Positions 8,633 to 18,693 of a DNA stretch of 64,000 nucleotides are shown one piece after another. Positions within the stretch are counted from its first letter, which is position 1; every line of letters starts with the position of its first letter. Origin of the DNA: BQJU01 sp965229635 (GTDB lineage: Bacteria; Bacteroidota; Bacteroidia; Chitinophagales; Saprospiraceae); contig OZ245894.1 in NCBI GenBank assembly GCA_965229635.1, forward strand, positions 7,006,001 through 7,070,000, given 5' to 3'. Made by a program: the position numbers and the translations under genes. Below the pieces are notes generated by a model. The model saw nothing but the letters and a program-made list of their open reading frames with translations, had not been told where the DNA came from and searched no databases.

Positions 8633-11600
8633 TTAACGTTGTATCACAAAACGAGTCGTTGTTTTAACAGTGGCCTCATCCATCAAAAACAGGGTATACA
8701 CCCCGGCCGGTAAATGGCTCACATCCAGTTTCAGAGAATTGCTTCCCTCTTCCAGCTTCCAGTTAATGTTTGCCACTTTATTACCCAATTGATTTACGAT
8801 GACAATGCTTCCCTTACCTGCCTGCTGGGTAGTCGATAGCAGATTCAGTGAGCCATTGGTTGGATTTGGAAACAATTGCAATGCTCCCTGCTCAAAGCGT
8901 TCAGTGTAGGTATAAAATCCGGGGGCACCGATGCCCCAAGGTCTGATGTCGCCATTTCTAAAGGCAATATCTTCTGATTGAAGTGTGGCATTGAGCATTA
9001 CCGTGTAATCCTCCACCTCGCCCCAGGAGAAGGCCTCGCAAGCCTGCGGTGCTGCATTCCACTTCATACTTATCCGCATCAGGGTAGCTCCGGTAGCAGC
9101 GTCATCAGGCACTGTGAAGTTACCTGTCACAGTAACTGATGCCATATCCGGGGCAAAAACCGTTTCTCCTGCATCATCAAAATCACCATCGCGATTGTAA
9201 TCGATCCATACTCGCCAGGACTCCGGGAAGGCGTCACCAGCAAAACCTGGAGTCAGGGTAATGGCCACATTTTGTCCATTGGTCAACTCCACTACCTGCG
9301 CAGTAAAATCTCCATAGCCTGCATTGTCTCCACTGGGGTTATTGAAACCTTCGATGCTTACAGATTCGATCCACTCATAGTTGGTTCCCATGCCTTCTGC
9401 ACCACAATAAACCGGCTCCGGGGCATCACCGGCAAAGGCCAGGTATGCTACCTGTTCAGAGGCATGTTTGCGTTCATTATCGCGAATTAAATCTTCCTCA
9501 AATGCCAGTGCCAGTTCGTTACCATTGAAGGGGCTTTCGCCAAACAAGACTGGAAAACCACCATCACCTCCGTCCATTCCGGAGGCACTCAACACGGCGT
9601 GCTCAACATAATCCAAACCGGTATCGTAAGCACGCCCCACCAATGAACTGACAGGTCCGCGAATGATATCTTCTCCCACCGCAGCAGTGAAAGCTTCACC
9701 GCCGAATGAGTAGGTACCACTTTCCATGACAACAAAGCCAATAGTTTCTGTGGCCCGAAGCGGGTTTACGTCTTCACCTACATGTTTGCCAGCAGCAAAA
9801 CTATTGGCAACCGGTGGAGAAGTGCGATCTTCATTGGCGGAAGCCCAAAATACTGACCAGCTTTCATCATTGTTGGTCATTACTTGTCCGAGCACCACCG
9901 GGTCGGTGTACATATTGGCGTAGGTCCGCTCCTCAAAAACCCAATGGGTTCTTCCCGCCGTCTCTTCTGCATCTACTTTTCGGGCCTCCATCGTAATCCC
10001 GTGTGCCGCTTGAGTATAAACGCCCTCTTCCACCACAAAATAATACACATCATAGGTCTCATCGGTGCCGGTATCGGGGCGTTGGATTTTCAGCTCGAAG
10101 CTATTCGCCTCCGCATTGCGAATGCGCGTAACAACCCCAACTTGCTCGGCAGAAGGCAAGTGAGAGGTGGCAATAACGACCATAGAGCTGTAGTTGTTTT
10201 GTAACCCCACTGTCGTCCAGGTTTCTCCTACACTGGTCACCACTCCCCTTTCAAAAATCAGGTCACAATCATCCAACTCGTCAATTTCTCCATTACAATT
10301 ATTATCCAGGCCATCACAGATTTCCTCCGCCACAGGATTAATAGCTGCATTGGTATCGTCACAGTCCTGGGCATTAGCAACAAAGCCTGCGGGCTGCGTA
10401 CAGCTTAATTGGCTATTGTCCGGATCACCGTAGCCGTCCATATCGGTATCAGCATAGAAGGTACTTAATTCGCCTTCATCGATCATGCCGTTACAGTTGT
10501 TATCGACACCATCGCAGACCTCCGTTGCGGAAGGATGAATGGCATTGTTGGTATCGTCACAATCCGTATTGTTGGTCACATAACCATCAGGAGCACTACA
10601 AGCCTCTACTGAATCCATCGGATCACCGAATCCATCGCCATCAGTATCAGCGTAGTAGGTGGTAATACTCACCCCTTCATCGATTAGATTGTTACAATTA
10701 TTATCCAGGCCGTCACAGATTTCCGGTGCTTCGGGATTGACCGTGGCATTGCCATCATCACAATCAGTGTCGTCTACTACATAGCCGTTCGGAGGGAGAC
10801 AAGCTTGTATTGAAACGGCCGGATCACCGTAGCCGTCACCATCGTTATCGGCAAAATAAGTGTTTTGCGAGATGCCTTCGTCGATGCCCCCGTTACAATT
10901 ATTGTCCAAACCATCACAGATTTCGGGTGCAAGTGGATTGACCGTAGCATTCATATCATCACAATCGGTATTGTCGGTCACATAGCCGGGAGGCAACTCA
11001 CAATCACTAGTCGTATTATTTGGGTCACCAAAATTATCGCCATCCATATCCCGGTAATAGGTCTCATTTTCATCAATAATGATAGCCGAGCTGTTGGCCA
11101 GACAACCATTAAAATCGACCACCGTTACGAAGTAATTGCCGGGTGCCAGTCCATTGATCGTGGCCGTAGAACCAGTGAAGCCATCCGGGCCAGTCCACTG
11201 GAAAGTGTGCGGTGTTGTTCCCCCCGTAACCTGAACGGAAGCCGTACCATCATCGGTACCACCGCAAGAGATATCCTGACTGATTACCGAAGCCACCAAT
11301 TCGTTAGGTTCATTGATCGTCACCGATCCAATAGCACTTCCTCCACTATCATCCGTAACGGTGACGGTATAGGTACCAGGCGGAAGCGTAGTGATGACTG
11401 AAGTACTGGCTCCATTGCTCCAGTTATACTGGAAATTGCCGTCGCCACCACTAGCGATCACCTGAGCGGTACCATCAATCCCCTCGAAGCAGCTCACATC
11501 AGTTCCGGTAACCGTCAATGTGATCGGCACGGTTTGAGTAATGATGAAATTTTCATTAGAAATATCAAAAAATATATTGCCGGCACCGCGTACCATCACA

Positions 11601-13510
11601 CGGGCGTTGGTGGTGGGACTATTGGGTGCCGTGATTTGATGGGAGCCGTCATTTGGGGTATTCGTAGCCAGGGTAAAAGGATAGGTAAAGCCCCCATCAA
11701 CGGAAAGCAGAATATCAACTTGTGGTGTGCTTACGGGCGACTGGTTACTACCTGCCACATTCCAGGTCACGGTTTGTGTGGTCGAAATCCCCCAGATCAC
11801 CAGGGTATTTGGACTAGTCACCTGAAAAGGTCCACTACTACCGGCCACTGTCACCACCATATTATCTTCGTCGGTACAACCTCCACCAGCTACATTATCG
11901 CGAACAGTGACCCGAAAATTGAGGTTACGTCCTACCGCAGGCAGTACTTCCCAGGTAGGTGTTTGATTGGCGACAATTGCGGGCAAATTGGGAAATGTGC
12001 GCGAAGGCGAGCCCATAGGGAGGAGCGTTCGGAAAGCAGGTCCACCAGTATTGCTTGGGAGTGGTGGCATCGTGGCAATCTGATTGTTCATTTGCTCCCA
12101 ACAGTAAGACAGGCCATCGCCATCGGGATCGGAGGCTGTTGCCGTCAGCGTAAAAGGAGTTGAACGGGGAATGGTATAATTGGGCCCGGCATCAACGGAG
12201 GGTGCATCGTTGGACGAGGACGTAATTTGTGCACACGAATTACCAAATCCATTGACCATATAAGCGACTATTTCCTGGATACTATAAGCGTGGTAATAGG
12301 CATCACTATTTGACTGAACATTGGGGGGACAAATACCGGCATACCCCATGATGGTAGAAGCACTACCGGGTTCATAGGCCGCTGCATTTACCCGGTTGCA
12401 GCTATTATTTTGTGTATGATTTCCACCCAATTGGTGGCCCATTTCGTGCGCTACGTAATCAATATCAAATGGATCGCCAATTGGATTAGATTGGCCGGTT
12501 ACGCCCCGGGCTTTGCTGTTGGTACATACTGAGCGTAGATTGGCCACCCCTCCACCACCGGTGCTGAAGACGTGCCCGACATCGTAATTCGCCGGTCCAA
12601 TGATGTTATCGCAGGTAGTCTGGTTCTGCCCTAGCATTGCCCCACCATTTCCGTTGGTATAGGGGTCGGTATTCGGATTGAGGAAAACAAGTTCATCATT
12701 ATTCGGAATCATGATGAAAGTGATATTGAGATCGGTTTCCAACACGCCGTTCACCCTGGCCATACTAGTATTCATTGCTGCCAAAACCAGCGGTATCGTA
12801 CCGCCATGAAAAATGGCATACTCCCCGGTACAGGCCAGCGCTAAACGGTAGTTGCGATGTTGGCAATCGCCAGCCGCCTTATCGGGTAAAACCTCCGGCG
12901 CCTTGTAAGGATTGACACCATCGGTCAATTCATCCACATAACATACAAACTCATCTCCATTTTTGAAATCCTTACGAAAATAAGAAATATAATACTTTGT
13001 CGTTCCCATTGCATAGGGATCAATGTAAACGGTGCTGTGATTAGCCGATCTTATCATAGCGTGAAAGCCTCTGGGGGTCAGGTCAAAGCGAATGGTGGCA
13101 GTTGGATCATCCACTCCGCTACCGGCATACACCCGAATATCCGGGTATTTCACGGCCAGATCTGGATGCATGATCGGTGCATAAAAGATGCGGAAAGTTT
13201 CCTGGCTGCCATCGGGCATAGGCAGCTGCAAAAGTACCTCTGAATCATTGTCATCGTTAAACGACAGTTCGGGGGCAGTAGCCAGTAAATCCGCCATTTC
13301 AGGGAGGTCCAACAACAATGTACGGTATTTTTCCGGCACGATTTTCCGGTCCACCGTAGGTGGAATGATCCATTCTGACACATCATTCCACAGCCATTTT
13401 ACATCCTTCTGTGCATTGAGAAAACTAGGGCTCATCAGTATTGCAAACCCAACGATCAGCAACATTTTTTGGGCAAGTTGCCTGGATTTTGCCAGGTAAA
13501 AAGGAGACAT
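8633..13510 (-). CDS. T9SS-secreted reprolysin-like metalloprotease with MopE, SprB and GEVED modules
   Basis: 1625 residues. Signal peptide (about 1-33), propeptide, then a metzincin-type protease with HEMGHQLGGNH at about 354-364 (HExxHxxGxxH zinc site) and the Met-turn candidate STIMGYAG. It continues with an Ig-like domain, two SprB-type repeats, four MopE-type repeats (each with DxDGDxxGDP, DCDD and EICDGLDNNCNG strings; DNA about 10250-11060), a domain of unknown type, a GEVED domain (WRVWIDYNRDGDFDD) and a type A T9SS sorting domain beginning LFPNPTNG. It should be exported by T9SS and anchored or released at the cell surface. MopE-like repeats bind metal in some proteins; here a Ca-binding structural role is likely. 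The physiological substrate is unknown. Confidence 0.9.
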   Translation of the reverse strand: MSPFYLAKSRQLAQKMLLIVGFAILMSPSFLNAQKDVKWLWNDVSEWIIPPTVDRKIVPEKYRTLLLDLPEMADLLATAPELSFNDDNDSEVLLQLPMPDGSQETFRIFYAPIMHPDLAVKYPDIRVYAGSGVDDPTATIRFDLTPRGFHAMIRSANHSTVYIDPYAMGTTKYYISYFRKDFKNGDEFVCYVDELTDGVNPYKAPEVLPDKAAGDCQHRNYRLALACTGEYAIFHGGTIPLVLAAMNTSMARVNGVLETDLNITFIMIPNNDELVFLNPNTDPYTNGNGGAMLGQNQTTCDNIIGPANYDVGHVFSTGGGGVANLRSVCTNSKARGVTGQSNPIGDPFDIDYVAHEMGHQLGGNHTQNNSCNRVNAAAYEPGSASTIMGYAGICPPNVQSNSDAYYHAYSIQEIVAYMVNGFGNSCAQITSSSNDAPSVDAGPNYTIPRSTPFTLTATASDPDGDGLSYCWEQMNNQIATMPPLPSNTGGPAFRTLLPMGSPSRTFPNLPAIVANQTPTWEVLPAVGRNLNFRVTVRDNVAGGGCTDEDNMVVTVAGSSGPFQVTSPNTLVIWGISTTQTVTWNVAGSNQSPVSTPQVDILLSVDGGFTYPFTLATNTPNDGSHQITAPNSPTTNARVMVRGAGNIFFDISNENFIITQTVPITLTVTGTDVSCFEGIDGTAQVIASGGDGNFQYNWSNGASTSVITTLPPGTYTVTVTDDSGGSAIGSVTINEPNELVASVISQDISCGGTDDGTASVQVTGGTTPHTFQWTGPDGFTGSTATINGLAPGNYFVTVVDFNGCLANSSAIIIDENETYYRDMDGDNFGDPNNTTSDCELPPGYVTDNTDCDDMNATVNPLAPEICDGLDNNCNGGIDEGISQNTYFADNDGDGYGDPAVSIQACLPPNGYVVDDTDCDDGNATVNPEAPEICDGLDNNCNNLIDEGVSITTYYADTDGDGFGDPMDSVEACSAPDGYVTNNTDCDDTNNAIHPSATEVCDGVDNNCNGMIDEGELSTFYADTDMDGYGDPDNSQLSCTQPAGFVANAQDCDDTNAAINPVAEEICDGLDNNCNGEIDELDDCDLIFERGVVTSVGETWTTVGLQNNYSSMVVIATSHLPSAEQVGVVTRIRNAEANSFELKIQRPDTGTDETYDVYYFVVEEGVYTQAAHGITMEARKVDAEETAGRTHWVFEERTYANMYTDPVVLGQVMTNNDESWSVFWASANEDRTSPPVANSFAAGKHVGEDVNPLRATETIGFVVMESGTYSFGGEAFTAAVGEDIIRGPVSSLVGRAYDTGLDYVEHAVLSASGMDGGDGGFPVLFGESPFNGNELALAFEEDLIRDNERKHASEQVAYLAFAGDAPEPVYCGAEGMGTNYEWIESVSIEGFNNPSGDNAGYGDFTAQVVELTNGQNVAITLTPGFAGDAFPESWRVWIDYNRDGDFDDAGETVFAPDMASVTVTGNFTVPDDAATGATLMRISMKWNAAPQACEAFSWGEVEDYTVMLNATLQSEDIAFRNGDIRPWGIGAPGFYTYTERFEQGALQLFPNPTNGSLNLLSTTQQAGKGSIVIVNQLGNKVANINWKLEEGSNSLKLDVSHLPAGVYTLFLMDEATVKTTTRFVIQR

Positions 13511-13695
13511 AAAAAGTAGTTTAAGATATACGAATGTGTGAAAATAAATATTTTTTGGTGGTGTTTAATTAACGTAGCAAGGGTAGAAAGTCACACTCTT
13601 CCGCAAGGCCATACGGCCTTATGGGGTGAATACCCGGTTTTCTGTGGTTAAAAAGAATAGTGGACCGAAGAAAAAAATGGAATGAATAACTTGCT

Positions 13696-15363
13696 TTACT
13701 GCACCTCTTTCCAGGAACCGGCATCCTGATAGATGATCACGGCATCTTCCGGCCGCTCTTTCCAATCCAGTCGGTAGTGATGGCCTTCATTGATAAACCG
13801 GTATTGGTCCGTCTCATAATTGGTGGCTCCCTGGCCTTTGCGCCACCACCAACTGCCATAGTGGTTAAATTCTACTTTGAGGTTGCCGAGAGAATCCGTT
13901 TCCACGTGCACCCCATCCTGAGGAGTGGTCATATTGTACAACACCACTTCGTGAAATTGGGCATTCGTTGGCTTTTCCGCCACATAGATCAGTGCATCTC
14001 GCAGGCCGATGCCTTCGCCGGAGAAATTGCGAAACATGTTGGCCCCGAAGTAGTTATCGGGCATGGCCAGTACAAAAACTTCCTTTTCATCGCTCCAGCG
14101 AAAATCTTCAAGTAGACTAAAATATACCTCTGTCGATTTGGCCCAATATTCATTTGTTTGCCACAGCAGTCCTGCCGATAGCAGGCAAAAAATGGCCGTT
14201 GCGGCCCAGTCCACCCACTTGGGTAAGTGCGAAAAGAGTAAGGCCAGCGCGATAAAAAAGAACACCGATGCCAGATAGCCGTAGCGGTCGTTTTCGATGT
14301 AAAAGAGGTAATTGAAGTATAGATTGATGACCGGTAGAAGAGCAAGGGAAAATAATAGTAAACTCACCGCTATTAACCGAATGCGTGGGCTGATTTTACG
14401 AAAGTAAACGACTCCTAAAGCAAGCACCCCCATAACCAGGAACACCAGAGGATACAACAACCAACTCTGATTAAACCAGCCGAAGATCATCTCTTTTTGG
14501 GAATGCTCAAAGTACCGTACAAAGGCGCCCAGTTTGACGCCAAAGCGGAAGAAGTTGCCCAGAATTTCGTTAACATCAATGCGTAGATGCGTGGCGGCCC
14601 CGTAATGGCCGATCCAGGCCCCGAGAAAGACTTTGTGTAGTAAGAAGTAGACACCAATCAATCCCATTTGCGGCAGCACCAATAATGCCAGTGGTTTCCA
14701 GGGCCTTTCCTTTTTGGCTTTCGCCCAATACAGGATCAGCACTACCGCCATGAAGGGTATCATCAGCGCCAGTTCAAATGAAAAAAGAGCCAATACAAAT
14801 ACTATTTGTAACCAGAGCAGCTTACGCTTTTCAAATTGTTGGAGCCATTGCGTTAGCAATAACAAACTGGTCAAAATCCAGCATGTGGACAATAAGAAGT
14901 TGAAACAAACGCGCCATACGAGGACTTCCGTTTGGTACGGCGACAACAGAAAGAAAAGGCTGGCACTCAACCCGACGAAAGTGGCCTGTTTGAAAGGGAA
15001 GCGATCATCCAAAGCCTGCACCCATCGGTACAAAAGCTCGGCATTGAGCACGTGCATTCCCGTGTATACGAGATACCAACCAAAGCCCAAAACGCCAAAT
15101 AGATGATAGAAAGAGTATAGAAAAAAGTTGATCACCTGCTGCATGGCCGGAAAGCCAAAGCTGTTGAATATGCCCCAGAAAGGCGCTCCATCCAGGCGCT
15201 CCATCAGGCCGGTATAATCCGTCACAAATCCCGCCTGCCAGGTAGTAAAGTAGAGCAGCTGTGTAAGAACAAAGAAAAGTAGAATGCGGTAAATGGGCTT
15301 CGGAAACGGATTCATGAGGCCAAAGTACGACTTGTGGGGGGCATTGAAGTCGATATCTCTCAA
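13696..15363 (-). CDS. Polytopic membrane protein, GT-C-like topology
   Basis: 555 residues with roughly 11-12 hydrophobic helices in the first 420 residues and a soluble C-terminal domain of about 130 residues. Early acidic and aromatic loops (FVTDYTGLMERLDG) recall the first loop of GT-C enzymes, but I cannot find a decisive catalytic motif, so assignment to a glycosyltransferase family is tentative. A second ATG at 15313-15315 (Met17) gives a better membrane-protein N-terminus. It starts 9 bp after the end of the M43 peptidase gene on the same strand, so co-transcription is likely. Confidence 0.6.
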   Translation of the reverse strand: MRDIDFNAPHKSYFGLMNPFPKPIYRILLFFVLTQLLYFTTWQAGFVTDYTGLMERLDGAPFWGIFNSFGFPAMQQVINFFLYSFYHLFGVLGFGWYLVYTGMHVLNAELLYRWVQALDDRFPFKQATFVGLSASLFFLLSPYQTEVLVWRVCFNFLLSTCWILTSLLLLTQWLQQFEKRKLLWLQIVFVLALFSFELALMIPFMAVVLILYWAKAKKERPWKPLALLVLPQMGLIGVYFLLHKVFLGAWIGHYGAATHLRIDVNEILGNFFRFGVKLGAFVRYFEHSQKEMIFGWFNQSWLLYPLVFLVMGVLALGVVYFRKISPRIRLIAVSLLLFSLALLPVINLYFNYLFYIENDRYGYLASVFFFIALALLFSHLPKWVDWAATAIFCLLSAGLLWQTNEYWAKSTEVYFSLLEDFRWSDEKEVFVLAMPDNYFGANMFRNFSGEGIGLRDALIYVAEKPTNAQFHEVVLYNMTTPQDGVHVETDSLGNLKVEFNHYGSWWWRKGQGATNYETDQYRFINEGHHYRLDWKERPEDAVIIYQDAGSWKEVQ

Positions 15364-15372
15364 AAAATCAGT

Positions 15373-16659
15373 TTATCCCCCAACCTCATTCGCCATATTC
15401 TCTAATTGCACCTCTCCCAGGAAAGTCACTTGTCCTTTTTGATCTCCCAGTTCTTCAACTTCAATGCCTTGCCACTCATCACCACAGGCGTTGTGCAGGC
15501 GGCCTTCTTCCACCACGAGTGTTCCTCCAGGTTTCACAGTGATCTTCCCGTCTTTGGGAATGGATACCCGGCATTGGATAGTGAGCATACCACCCGGTTC
15601 AATGGTCAGATGCCCTTCGAGGTCTTTGGCTCCTGCCCAAACGATTGTATCGCGGATGTGGATGTGGCGGTCTTCGTGAAGCTCGCACCAGTTGGGAATA
15701 AGGAATTTGCGCTGTCGGGATTTTTCATCCGCCATGCGCATCTGGATTTTCCCGATCTGACAAGGTGTCCAGGCGTGCTGCATGGCGTTGTAGTCCATCA
15801 CATTATTGGAAGCGAGTGTATCACATCCTGGGCGTTGTCCACGGTTCCAGCAGGTATTGTCGTGCTTGGGCGTGTCGTCGCAACCGTCGTTGTAGGCCCA
15901 GGTATGGCTGATACCCAATATGTGGCCCACTTCGTGATTGAACGTGCCACGAAAGCCCCAGAAACTGTTGTGGGCAATATGTACCCCCGCCACCTTGATC
16001 GAATTGCCCAGCGCCACTCCGGTGCCAAAGGCCTTATAAGTCTTGGAAGCCACACTATCGGGATGATGGGGCATGATGAAAATGTTGAGCACCGTATCCA
16101 GCTGCACACCGTAACGATTAAATACCTCCCGGTCATACAAATTGGCATTTTTCCCACGTACTACGTAGTAATACAATTCATCATCAAAGTGAAAATAAAT
16201 ACCGTCATCATCCGGATCATCGGGCCTTGGGGTCAATACCAGTCGGTATGGATTGGGTAAGACGGGCGTATCGTTATTGTGGGGCAACCACATTTTATTA
16301 TTCTTGTTCAGGTCGTAGTTCATAGCGTGTAGCAACCCCTTGGTGAATTTGATGGCCTCCTCACCGTAGTAGTGTTTGCTGCTGTCGGCAGAATTCATCC
16401 AGTGAAAATTGACGCGAACTTGTTTGATAGGAAAGTGATCGAGGTAATTGGTATCGGGCACATACCCCTCATAATCACGGCAAGCTTTGCGTTTGTTGAT
16501 TTCGTGCATTCTGGCGGAAGTTTCGTATTCCACCGGCATGGCCTGCACGTCATTTTCCGTAAGGAAATGTCGATTCAATTTGGGGCTACAAGCATAAAAA
16601 ACAATCCCCATCAGCAGGAGCGCTGCTGCGTACTTCAAAATATTTCGCATAGTTTTCAT
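15373..16659 (-). CDS. Lipoprotein pappalysin-type (M43) metalloprotease
   Basis: 428 residues. The N-terminus MRNILKYAAALLLMGIVFYAC carries a lipobox-like end near residue 24. The catalytic motif NHEVGHILGISHTW (about residue 240) is the HExxHxxGxxH zinc site followed by the Trp typical of the M43 cytophagalysin/pappalysin family, with the usual downstream CDDTP and a Met-turn NVMDYN. Residues after about 330 form a small beta-rich tail with a short repeat (TIEPGG, TVKPGG) rather than a T9SS sorting domain, so retention is by the lipid anchor. Cleavage target unknown. It lies 6 bp downstream of the TPM protein gene in a leftward group. Confidence 0.85.
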   Translation of the reverse strand: MKTMRNILKYAAALLLMGIVFYACSPKLNRHFLTENDVQAMPVEYETSARMHEINKRKACRDYEGYVPDTNYLDHFPIKQVRVNFHWMNSADSSKHYYGEEAIKFTKGLLHAMNYDLNKNNKMWLPHNNDTPVLPNPYRLVLTPRPDDPDDDGIYFHFDDELYYYVVRGKNANLYDREVFNRYGVQLDTVLNIFIMPHHPDSVASKTYKAFGTGVALGNSIKVAGVHIAHNSFWGFRGTFNHEVGHILGISHTWAYNDGCDDTPKHDNTCWNRGQRPGCDTLASNNVMDYNAMQHAWTPCQIGKIQMRMADEKSRQRKFLIPNWCELHEDRHIHIRDTIVWAGAKDLEGHLTIEPGGMLTIQCRVSIPKDGKITVKPGGTLVVEEGRLHNACGDEWQGIEVEELGDQKGQVTFLGEVQLENMANEVGG

Positions 16660-16665
16660 ATTACT

Positions 16666-17478
16666 TTACCAACTACCTCCGGCACCGCCGCCACCAAAGC
16701 CGCCACCGCCGAAGCCACCAAAGCCTCCGCCACCGCCAAGGCCGCCAAAACCACCGCTGCCACCACCCGACATGCCACCGCCGGGGAAGAAAATCCAGCC
16801 ACCGCCTCTGCGCCGACGCCTTCTGCGTTTCTCATCTTCATATCGCCCGCCACGATAGTAGCCGCCGTCATCATCGTCATCGTCATCCCCACCCATTCGC
16901 GAAAGCACTACAATGAGGAGAATGATGAAAAAGATGACCATCATCGAGGGAATTCCGCCTTGTGCCTCGCGTTTCCCACCTCCGGAGTTCTCATTGGTAT
17001 ATTCTCCGGCAGCAGCCTGAATAATAGCATCAACGGCCCGATTTAAGCCCTGATAGTATTGCTCGCTGCGAAAAGCCGGTGTTATAATGTTGTCAATAAT
17101 TCGCTGGGCCAGCGCATCAGGCAGGAAACCTTCGGTACCGTAGCCCGTTTGGATGCGTATCTGCCGCTCATCACGAGCGATGTAGATCAGAATGCCGTTG
17201 TCATTTTGGCTTCCGCCAATACCCCACTGCTGCGCCAGTCGATTGGAATAATCAAAGGCATCATCACCTTCCAGGGATGGTTCGGAAACAATGGCAATCT
17301 GGGTGGAAGTAGAATCGTGGTAATTGCGCAATTTGCGCTCTAACGACTGCACTTCCTGCCGGGACATCAAACTAGCGTAATCGCTGACATAACCACTTGG
17401 TTGCCGGTCAATCGCTCTCTGGGCCATGAGCCCTACTCCACAAAAAACAAACAGTAAGATGGCAAAAAATGGCTTCAT
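16666..17478 (-). CDS. TPM-domain protein with glycine-rich C-terminus
   Basis: 270 residues: signal peptide to about residue 20, a TPM (Psb32/DUF477) domain at 25-150 with VSDYASLMS, TQIAIVSE and GILIYIARDERQIRIQTGYG, one membrane helix near 180-197, an Asp-rich patch, a basic patch and a tail made almost entirely of Gly with Phe and Ser. The tail resembles that of YgcG-type proteins. TPM proteins sit in membranes and are linked with LemA; the molecular role is not settled. One base separates it from the next TPM gene, so they are one operon. Confidence 0.85.
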   Translation of the reverse strand: MKPFFAILLFVFCGVGLMAQRAIDRQPSGYVSDYASLMSRQEVQSLERKLRNYHDSTSTQIAIVSEPSLEGDDAFDYSNRLAQQWGIGGSQNDNGILIYIARDERQIRIQTGYGTEGFLPDALAQRIIDNIITPAFRSEQYYQGLNRAVDAIIQAAAGEYTNENSGGGKREAQGGIPSMMVIFFIILLIVVLSRMGGDDDDDDDGGYYRGGRYEDEKRRRRRRRGGGWIFFPGGGMSGGGSGGFGGLGGGGGFGGFGGGGFGGGGAGGSW

Positions 17479-17907
17479 TTAATTGTAAGATATTTCGTCT
17501 GGTAATTCATTTTCATTGCCCGGTTCTCCGGGGAAATGTACTTTCAGTTTCTCTCCCACCTGCTCGATGGCCAGGCACAATCCTTCACAAAACGCTCCCT
17601 GACGGAAATGATCCTGCATCAGATTGCGCTCCTCAGCCCAAAAATCATCAGGGACCACTTCATTGATCCCCTGATCACCGATGATGGCAAATTGTTTTTG
17701 CTCGGGAGCCAACAAAATCAACACTCCATTGCGGGCCTTGGTTTTATGCATGTTCAGTTGGCGAAAAACGAGCACCGCCTGCCTGACCGCCTCCCGCTTC
17801 AAGTTATCTTCCAGATGCACCCGAATTTCTCCCGTGGTTTTATCTTCCGCCTGACGAATAGCATCAATAATCCTTTCTTCCTCTTCGGGATTAAAAAATT
17901 TGAGCAT
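17479..17907 (-). CDS. Small cytosolic-type TPM-domain protein
   Basis: 142 residues, all of it a TPM domain without signal peptide or glycine tail. Characteristic strings are AIRQAEDKTTGEIRVHLE near the N-terminus and GVLILLAPEQKQFAIIGDQGI in the middle. Its partner immediately downstream is the larger TPM protein, and LemA is encoded about 110 bp upstream; this trio is a common Bacteroidota arrangement. Function unknown beyond an envelope-related association. Confidence 0.85.
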   Translation of the reverse strand: MLKFFNPEEEERIIDAIRQAEDKTTGEIRVHLEDNLKREAVRQAVLVFRQLNMHKTKARNGVLILLAPEQKQFAIIGDQGINEVVPDDFWAEERNLMQDHFRQGAFCEGLCLAIEQVGEKLKVHFPGEPGNENELPDEISYN

Positions 17908-17931
17908 AAATATTTTCTATGGTTAAAAAAT

Positions 17932-18014
17932 AAGGGTGAGGGATGAAGGGTGAAAGGCGATTAAGTCTTGTTTGCACCCATCAGCTCTCACCCATCACCA
18001 CTCACCACCTCACT
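17932..18014. repeat. Low-complexity quasi-palindrome between TPM and lemA genes
   Basis: A purine-rich half (repeats of GGGTGA/GGATGA, 17932-17956) faces a complementary half (repeats of CTCACC/CATCACC, 17976-18014). It could form a long imperfect hairpin in the transcript between lemA and the TPM genes. No coding content. Confidence 0.45.
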
Positions 18015-18015
18015 C

Positions 18016-18603
18016 CTAAAACTCTACCGTTGGCGCATTTTCCGCACCTTCCTGTGCTTCAAATTGTGCCTTTTGGCTAAAGCCAAATATGCTGGCAAAG
18101 AAGCTGGCCGGGAAACGGCGTACAGATTTGTTGTAGGTGGTCACCACATCATTATAGCGATCTCTTTCCACCTTGATGCGGTTTTCGGTACCTTCAAGTT
18201 GGGTTTGCAATTCCCGGAAATTGGCATTGGCTTTCAGTTCGGGATATCGTTCTACCGTAACCAATAAACGGCCAAGCGATGAAGACAATCCCGATTGCGC
18301 TTCCTGGAAAGCTTGCAATTGTTCCGGCGTGATATTGGATGGATCAATATTCACACTGGTCGCTTTGGCTCTGGCATTCACGACTGCTTCGAGCGTTTCT
18401 TTTTCAAAATCTGCGGCTCCCTTTACGGTATTGACCAGGTTGGGAATCAGGTCCGCCCGACGCTGGTAGGCACTTTGCACCTTACTCCAGGCATTTTCGG
18501 TATTTTCTTCAAGGTCTACAAAGTTGTTGTAGCTGTTACAGCCACCCATTAACAGTAACAAGGCAAGGCCTCCAATAATGGCAACAATGGTTAATGATCT
18601 CAT
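18016..18603 (-). CDS. lemA: LemA family protein
   Basis: The frame is open from 18660, but the ATG at 18601-18603 gives the standard LemA N-terminus: a short hydrophobic helix ending LLLMGGCNSYNNFV. The 195-residue product has the family's VDLEENTENAWSKVQSAYQRRADLIPN region at 33-60 and a long helical body. LemA proteins are small bacterial membrane or lipid-anchored proteins with a mostly helical fold; function is poorly understood. The GGC at the end of the helix may be a lipobox. Upstream of the TPM genes on the same strand, consistent with one module. Confidence 0.88.
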   Translation of the reverse strand: MRSLTIVAIIGGLALLLLMGGCNSYNNFVDLEENTENAWSKVQSAYQRRADLIPNLVNTVKGAADFEKETLEAVVNARAKATSVNIDPSNITPEQLQAFQEAQSGLSSSLGRLLVTVERYPELKANANFRELQTQLEGTENRIKVERDRYNDVVTTYNKSVRRFPASFFASIFGFSQKAQFEAQEGAENAPTVEF

Positions 18604-18693
18604 TGAATTGTAGTTTTGTTTTGATCTTAAAATAATAGTAATGAACGGATTTTCCGGCATTTTTTATCCGGATGACCTTATTTAGACGACAAA

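Noticed and set aside
15406..16260. 284-codon open frame on the plus strand
   Set aside because: Antisense to the M43 peptidase, whose catalytic motif is clear; no family features in the opposite frame.
16372..17046. Ala/Thr-rich 224-codon open frame on the plus strand
   Set aside because: It is the mirror of the Gly-rich codons of the TPM protein and of the M43 gene start; low complexity explains the open frame.
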